Assembly: GCA_036401395.1 (NCBI GenBank)
Contig: DASWUZ010000235.1
Location: 1-9,545 of the forward strand
Reading direction: 5' to 3'
From: DASWUZ01 sp036401395
GTDB lineage: Bacteria > Acidobacteriota > Terriglobia > Terriglobales > Acidobacteriaceae
Length of the DNA stretch: 9,545 bases
The notes under the pieces were generated by a model. That model was not told where the DNA came from. It searched no databases and saw only the letters and a program-made list of their open reading frames with translations. Below, one piece after another: positions 6,553 through 9,545 of the stretch. The position numbers and the translations under genes are program-made. Within the stretch, counting starts at the first letter, position 1. Each line of letters begins with the position of its first letter.

Positions 6553-6801
6553 ATGCGACAGACACGTTCGCGACTCTCCGCAAAAGGACGTCTCGTCATC
6601 CCAGCTCCTTTTCGCGAGGCCTTAGGCATCAAGATTGGCGACGAAGTGCTGCTTCGCATTGAAGACAACGAACTGCGCATCTCCACTCTGAGAAGCCGCA
6701 TAGAAGACGCTCAAAATTATATTCAACAGTTCGTTAAGCCTGGGAGACTGCTCTCAGACGAACTGATTGCCGAGAGACGAGAGGCAGCCAGACGTGAGTA
6801 G
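6553..6801 (+). CDS. vapB: AbrB/SpoVT-fold (VapB/MazE-like) antitoxin
   Basis: An 82-residue antitoxin. The N-terminal swapped-hairpin DNA-binding domain of the AbrB superfamily is clear: SRLSAKGRLVIPAPFREALGI and KIGDEVLLRIEDNELRIST (residues 6-45). It is followed by a charged C-terminal segment (about 50-82) expected to wrap around and inhibit the toxin. ATG 6553 is preferred because GGGAG (6540-6544) lies 8 bases upstream. An in-frame upstream start at 6523 would add ten residues but has no ribosome binding site and overlaps the likely -10 element. The stop at 6799-6801 overlaps the toxin start by 8 bases. Antitoxins of this type usually repress their own promoter alone or with the toxin; I see no clear operator repeat immediately upstream. 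Confidence 0.9.
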   Translation: MRQTRSRLSAKGRLVIPAPFREALGIKIGDEVLLRIEDNELRISTLRSRIEDAQNYIQQFVKPGRLLSDELIAERREAARRE

Positions 6802-7180
6802 GATCGTGCTCGACGCCTCCGCGGTGATGGCGGTACTTAACCGTGAGCCGGGCTCTGAAAAGCTCAGCGACGAACTGCTCTCGAACTCAGTTGCTAGCAC
6901 GGTGAACCTCGCGGAAGTCCAAACTAAGCTCGTCGGCCTAGGCGCAGACCCGGACCGTTGCTGGAAGGACGCCATGACTGTGGTTGGCGAAGCTGTTGCC
7001 TTCACTAGCGATCAAGCGAAAGCCGCTGGAGATATGGTCCAACTGACGCGCTCCGCTGGTCTCTCACTTGGCGACCGCGCCTGCCTTGCGCTAGCCAGAG
7101 AGTTAAATGCACCCGTCTACACCACTGACCGCGCGTGGAGGGCTCTGAAAGTGGGCGTACGGGTTCACCTTCTCCGATAG
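6794..7180 (+). CDS. vapC: PIN-domain (VapC-like) toxin ribonuclease
   Basis: A 128-residue PIN-domain RNase, the toxin of a type II toxin-antitoxin pair. The four acidic active-site residues are present: D7 (VLDASAV), E41 (NLAEVQ), D94 (SLGDRACLALA) and D112 (YTTDRAW). The GTG start at 6794 is chosen because it gives the standard N-terminus SRIVLDASAVMAVL, has GAGAGG 9 bases ahead, and overlaps the antitoxin gene by 8 bases, typical of coupled translation. A TTG at 6767 would add nine uncharacteristic residues. VapC enzymes usually cut a specific tRNA or rRNA loop; the target here is unknown. Length is normal and the gene looks intact. Confidence 0.92.
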   Translation: MSRIVLDASAVMAVLNREPGSEKLSDELLSNSVASTVNLAEVQTKLVGLGADPDRCWKDAMTVVGEAVAFTSDQAKAAGDMVQLTRSAGLSLGDRACLALARELNAPVYTTDRAWRALKVGVRVHLLR

Positions 7181-7274
7181 AAGTCAAGGACGAAGGGGCA
7201 TTTTGCATCAGTAACTCTTACTCAGGGTCGAGTGGCACGTCCGCGGTCCTAGAACTGGGAAGGGCGAGTCGGCT

Positions 7275-7294
7275 ATCTTCCGTCGCCGGAAGAT
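7275..7294 (-). repeat. 8-bp perfect hairpin with GCGA tetraloop on the minus strand
   Basis: ATCTTCCG and its exact complement CGGAAGAT flank four bases. Read on the minus strand the loop is GCGA, a GNRA tetraloop, which would make a stable RNA hairpin in any read-through from ffh. No T-run follows on either side. It may be a transcript-end structure or chance. Confidence 0.45.
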
Positions 7295-7446
7295 GCGCGA
7301 TTCGTAAACCATCGATCGGAGTTCATCACGAGCCTTCCACAGTTCAATGAACTCAAGGAGGCCCGCGATCTGCGGCGCGTGTTGATAAACAATCCCAACC
7401 CTAATCGATGCGCTTAAGATAGAGTTCCAGTCATTCAATCTAATAA

Positions 7447-7465
7447 GGACGTCAACATGACGTCC
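7447..7465. repeat. 19-base inverted repeat GGACGTCA-N3-TGACGTCC
   Basis: Two exactly complementary 8-base arms are separated by ACA. The near-symmetric, short-spaced structure looks more like a protein-binding operator than a terminator, since the flanks are not T-rich. There is no confident gene start next to it, so any regulated target is unknown. Confidence 0.45.
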
Positions 7466-7604
7466 ATAATCTCGACGCTCTGATCGCGGCGTCAACCAAC
7501 GGTTCGGAACTTGAAGAAGCCGTCAAGCTCCCCTCGGATCAGGTTCGCATTAACAACCGGCTAGTTCAGCGAGTGAACCACAACGCGAAAGTCCTTAAGT
7601 GAAA

Positions 7605-8999
7605 TTACCGCCCGAATTTCGAACCGCCACCGCCCATTCCGCCTAAGGTGCCCATCAGACGCCGCTGCATGGCTCCGCCGCCCTTACCTACGGTCTTGAA
7701 CATCTTCCGCATCTGCGCGTACTGCCGCAGCAGCTGGTTTACGTCTTGTACCGTGGTGCCAGACCCGCGCGCAATCCGCTTACGCCGGCTCCCCGAAATA
7801 ATCTCGTGGTTGGTGCGCTCCTGGTGGGTCATGGAGTTGATGATCGCCTCGACCCGCGTGAACTGCCCCTCGTCCACCTTGTCGGCCATCTGCTGAATTC
7901 CGGCGAAGGGGCCGATGGACGGCAGCATCTTCATGATGCTCTGCATCGAGCCCAGCTTTTTTATCTGGCGGAGCTGGTCGCGAAAATCTTCCAGCGAAAA
8001 GCCGTCGCCCGAAAGCGCCTTCTTGGCGAAGTCCTCTGACTTTTTCCTGTCGAGCTTTTCGTCGGCGCGCTCGATCAGGGTCATGATGTCGCCCATGCCT
8101 AGAATGCGGCTCACAATGCGGTCGGGATGAAACGGCTCCAACGCGTCGGGCTTTTCGCCCACGCCGATGAACTTTACCGGCTGGCCTGTCACGTGGCGAA
8201 TCGACAGCGCCGCACCGCCGCGCGCATCGCCATCCATCTTGGTGAGCACCACGCCGGTGATGCCCAGGTGCTTGTGAAACTCGTCCGCCGAACGCACCGC
8301 GTCCTGCCCAGTCATGGCGTCGGCGATGAAGAGAATTTCCTGCGGAGCGAGGAGCTTCTTGAGCATCTCCATCTCGCCCATCAGGCCCTCATCGATGTGC
8401 AGACGCCCCGCGGTATCGACGATCAGCGTGTCGCAGCCGGAGTTGATCGCCTCGCGCCGCGCCTCCTTCGCCAGCCTCTCGACCAGCGCCGGCCCCGGCG
8501 TCTCGCCCTTCAAGTCGCCTTCGTAAATGTTGGCCTTGATCGATGAAGCCACCACGCGCAACTGCTCCCGCGCCGCCGGCCGGTACACGTCGACTGAAAC
8601 CAGCAGGGGACGATGCCCGCCCTTCTGCAGCCACGCCGCCAGCTTGCCCGAAGTAGTCGTCTTACCTGACCCTTGCAGACCGGCCATGAGGATCACGGTC
8701 GGCGGTCGCGAAGCGAACTGGAACCGCGCCGTGTCCTTGCCCAGCATCGCGATCAGTTCTTCGCGAACGATCTTCACCACCTGCTCGGTGGGCGAGAGCG
8801 AAGTCATGACCTCCTGGCCAAGCGCCTTCTCGCGAATGTGCTCGATCAGGTCCTTGACGACGTTGAGGTTGACGTCCGCCTCAAGCAACGCGACGCGAAT
8901 TTCGCGCAGCGCCTCGCCAATGTTTTCCTCGGTGACAGTTCCCTGCCCGCGAAGGTTCTTAAATGCCCGCTGCAGCCTATCCGACAAATTCTCAAACAT
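7605..8999 (-). CDS. ffh: Signal recognition particle protein Ffh (SRP54 GTPase)
   Basis: A full-length, 464-residue Ffh. It binds 4.5S RNA and signal sequences of nascent membrane proteins and delivers ribosomes to the receptor FtsY. Domains in order are the N helical bundle (1-90), the G GTPase domain with G1 GLQGSGKTT (107-115), DTAGR (195-199) and TKMDGDARGG (253-262), and the methionine-rich M domain (about 325-440). The M domain carries the RNA-binding SGSRRKRIARGSG (402-414) and the repeated hydrophobic LGSMQSIMKMLP and MRKM segments. The tail is Gly/Met-rich (GGMGGGGSKFGR). The start MFENLSDRLQ at 8999 is the standard one although no strong ribosome binding site precedes it. An isolated TAGAAT at 9032-9027 may be its -10 element. 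It appears to be transcribed alone; the next upstream minus-strand gene ends 162 bases away. Confidence 0.98.
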   Translation of the reverse strand: MFENLSDRLQRAFKNLRGQGTVTEENIGEALREIRVALLEADVNLNVVKDLIEHIREKALGQEVMTSLSPTEQVVKIVREELIAMLGKDTARFQFASRPPTVILMAGLQGSGKTTTSGKLAAWLQKGGHRPLLVSVDVYRPAAREQLRVVASSIKANIYEGDLKGETPGPALVERLAKEARREAINSGCDTLIVDTAGRLHIDEGLMGEMEMLKKLLAPQEILFIADAMTGQDAVRSADEFHKHLGITGVVLTKMDGDARGGAALSIRHVTGQPVKFIGVGEKPDALEPFHPDRIVSRILGMGDIMTLIERADEKLDRKKSEDFAKKALSGDGFSLEDFRDQLRQIKKLGSMQSIMKMLPSIGPFAGIQQMADKVDEGQFTRVEAIINSMTHQERTNHEIISGSRRKRIARGSGTTVQDVNQLLRQYAQMRKMFKTVGKGGGAMQRRLMGTLGGMGGGGSKFGR

Positions 9000-9161
9000 A
9001 GACCCAGTTTACCGGAACCAATCAACATTCTAGGTTATCGGGGGCACGTGGGGGATCAGTGAATGGCGGTGGGCCCTGGAAGGCGCCGTCTCATGAACAT
9101 TGGCGTATCAATCTCTCCACGCATAGCGCTGAAGCCCCAGCCTGTTTTGGGTACCTAACCA

Positions 9162-9545
9162 CTACGCGAGAGCTGCAACACCGACGGACTTCGCAGCTTT
9201 CTTCAGCTGCTCATCCAGCGTGGCTAGTGGCATTGCTCCGCGCATGGCTAGTTCTAAATAGGTGGCGTCGTAGGCGGAGAGATTATGGGCGCGGGCCAAG
9301 GAGCGGGTGTCGCCCATGGCGCGGGAGGCCGTTTCGGGGTCTGTCTCGATCGAGAGTCCGCTGAGCAGCTTGAGAAAATGTGCGATATCGGCGGCAGCCA
9401 GGCGATGGCGACGCTCGCCAACGACCAAGGCGTTGGCTATCTCCACCGCCCAAAGGGACGGCACGATAGCCTGCTTGTTCTCCAGGGCATCGAGGACGCG
9501 GTAGGCGTACGCGCTTTGTTCGTCCGGATAGCACCATGTCATGGC
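9162..9545 (-). CDS. PIN-domain (VapC-like) toxin, N-terminus outside window
   Basis: The open frame continues beyond the right edge of the window; 127 residues are visible. It belongs to the PIN subfamily with a TWCYPDE N-terminal region and PSLWAVEIANALVVGERR. Visible acidic residues, numbered from the first Met in the window, are E34 (AVEIANAL), D92 (SAYDATYLELA) and D110 (LATLDEQL). The first catalytic Asp normally lies a few residues before the TWC segment, so it should be just outside. The first in-window Met is therefore not the true start. A cognate antitoxin gene would be expected immediately upstream, beyond base 9545. It differs clearly from the VapC at 6794-7180, so it is not a duplicate. 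Confidence 0.9.
   Translation of the reverse strand, partial: AMTWCYPDEQSAYAYRVLDALENKQAIVPSLWAVEIANALVVGERRHRLAAADIAHFLKLLSGLSIETDPETASRAMGDTRSLARAHNLSAYDATYLELAMRGAMPLATLDEQLKKAAKSVGVAALA

Larger units (their letters stand above)
7181..7604. other. 424-base convergent intergenic region with two inverted repeats, no confident gene
   Basis: This region lies between the 3' ends of vapC (+) and ffh (-). A minus-strand frame runs from a TTG at 7495 to 7208 (95 codons, including HVDVLIRLNDWNSILSA), but it has only a TTG start, no ribosome binding site and no family I recognise. It contains two perfect inverted repeats annotated separately and a short one (GTTCA/TGAAC, 7564-7578). None is followed by a clear T-run, so classic intrinsic terminators are not evident. 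Confidence 0.5.

Noticed and set aside
7564..7578. GTTCA-GCGAG-TGAAC as terminator of ffh
   Set aside because: Only a 5-bp stem and no T-run on the ffh strand after it.
8127..8546. Long plus-strand frames (up to 168 codons) opposite ffh
   Set aside because: Antisense shadows of the high-GC ffh gene; their sequence has no family character.

Overview
The window reads as chromosomal DNA from a free-living Gram-negative-type bacterium, most likely an acidobacterium (Acidobacteriota, Terriglobia-like). This assignment rests on the character of several proteins: a large secreted/membrane amidohydrolase, a DUF2277 protein, a small HNH protein of the 'LVLNASYEPINI' type, a periplasm-facing M48 protease, and an Ffh with a Gly/Met-rich tail. 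The moderate-to-high GC content and the C-rich intergenic tract also fit. It is an inference from family feel; no rRNA is present to prove it.

Layout. Positions 1-795 (+) hold the 3' part of an amidohydrolase with an unusual C-terminal membrane anchor. Positions 880-1550 (+) are a complete MntA/HepT (MNT-HEPN) toxin-antitoxin pair with a 4-base overlap. Positions 1551-2338 form a 788-base stretch with no convincing gene; it contains an imperfect 30-base duplication and a striking run of seven C-tracts, which is G-quadruplex-prone on the minus strand. From 6397 down to 2339 five genes run on the minus strand: M48 peptidase, HIT hydrolase, DUF2277, ComF-like phosphoribosyltransferase and HNH endonuclease. 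Gaps are 50-65 bases except for 237 bases ahead of comF. Positions 6398-6552 are a divergent regulatory region with a 12-base perfect palindrome resembling a GAAC-N4-GTTC LexA box. Positions 6553-7180 (+) are a complete VapBC-type pair (AbrB-fold antitoxin, PIN toxin). Positions 7181-7604 hold no confident gene but two perfect inverted repeats. Positions 8999-7605 (-) encode full-length Ffh (SRP54). Positions 9545-9162 (-) are the C-terminal part of a second PIN-domain toxin, cut by the window edge.

How it fits together. Housekeeping functions (Ffh for co-translational membrane targeting, M48 membrane proteolysis, HIT nucleotide hydrolysis, ComF-like phosphoribosyl transfer) are interspersed with three toxin-antitoxin loci of two mechanistic classes, all potentially acting on RNA. 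I see no phage, integrase, transposase, CRISPR array, rRNA or tRNA. I do not see a clearly novel multi-gene system. The items most worth a second look are the C-tract element, the variant MntA active site, the LexA-like palindrome upstream of the M48 gene and VapBC, and the membrane-tailed amidohydrolase.
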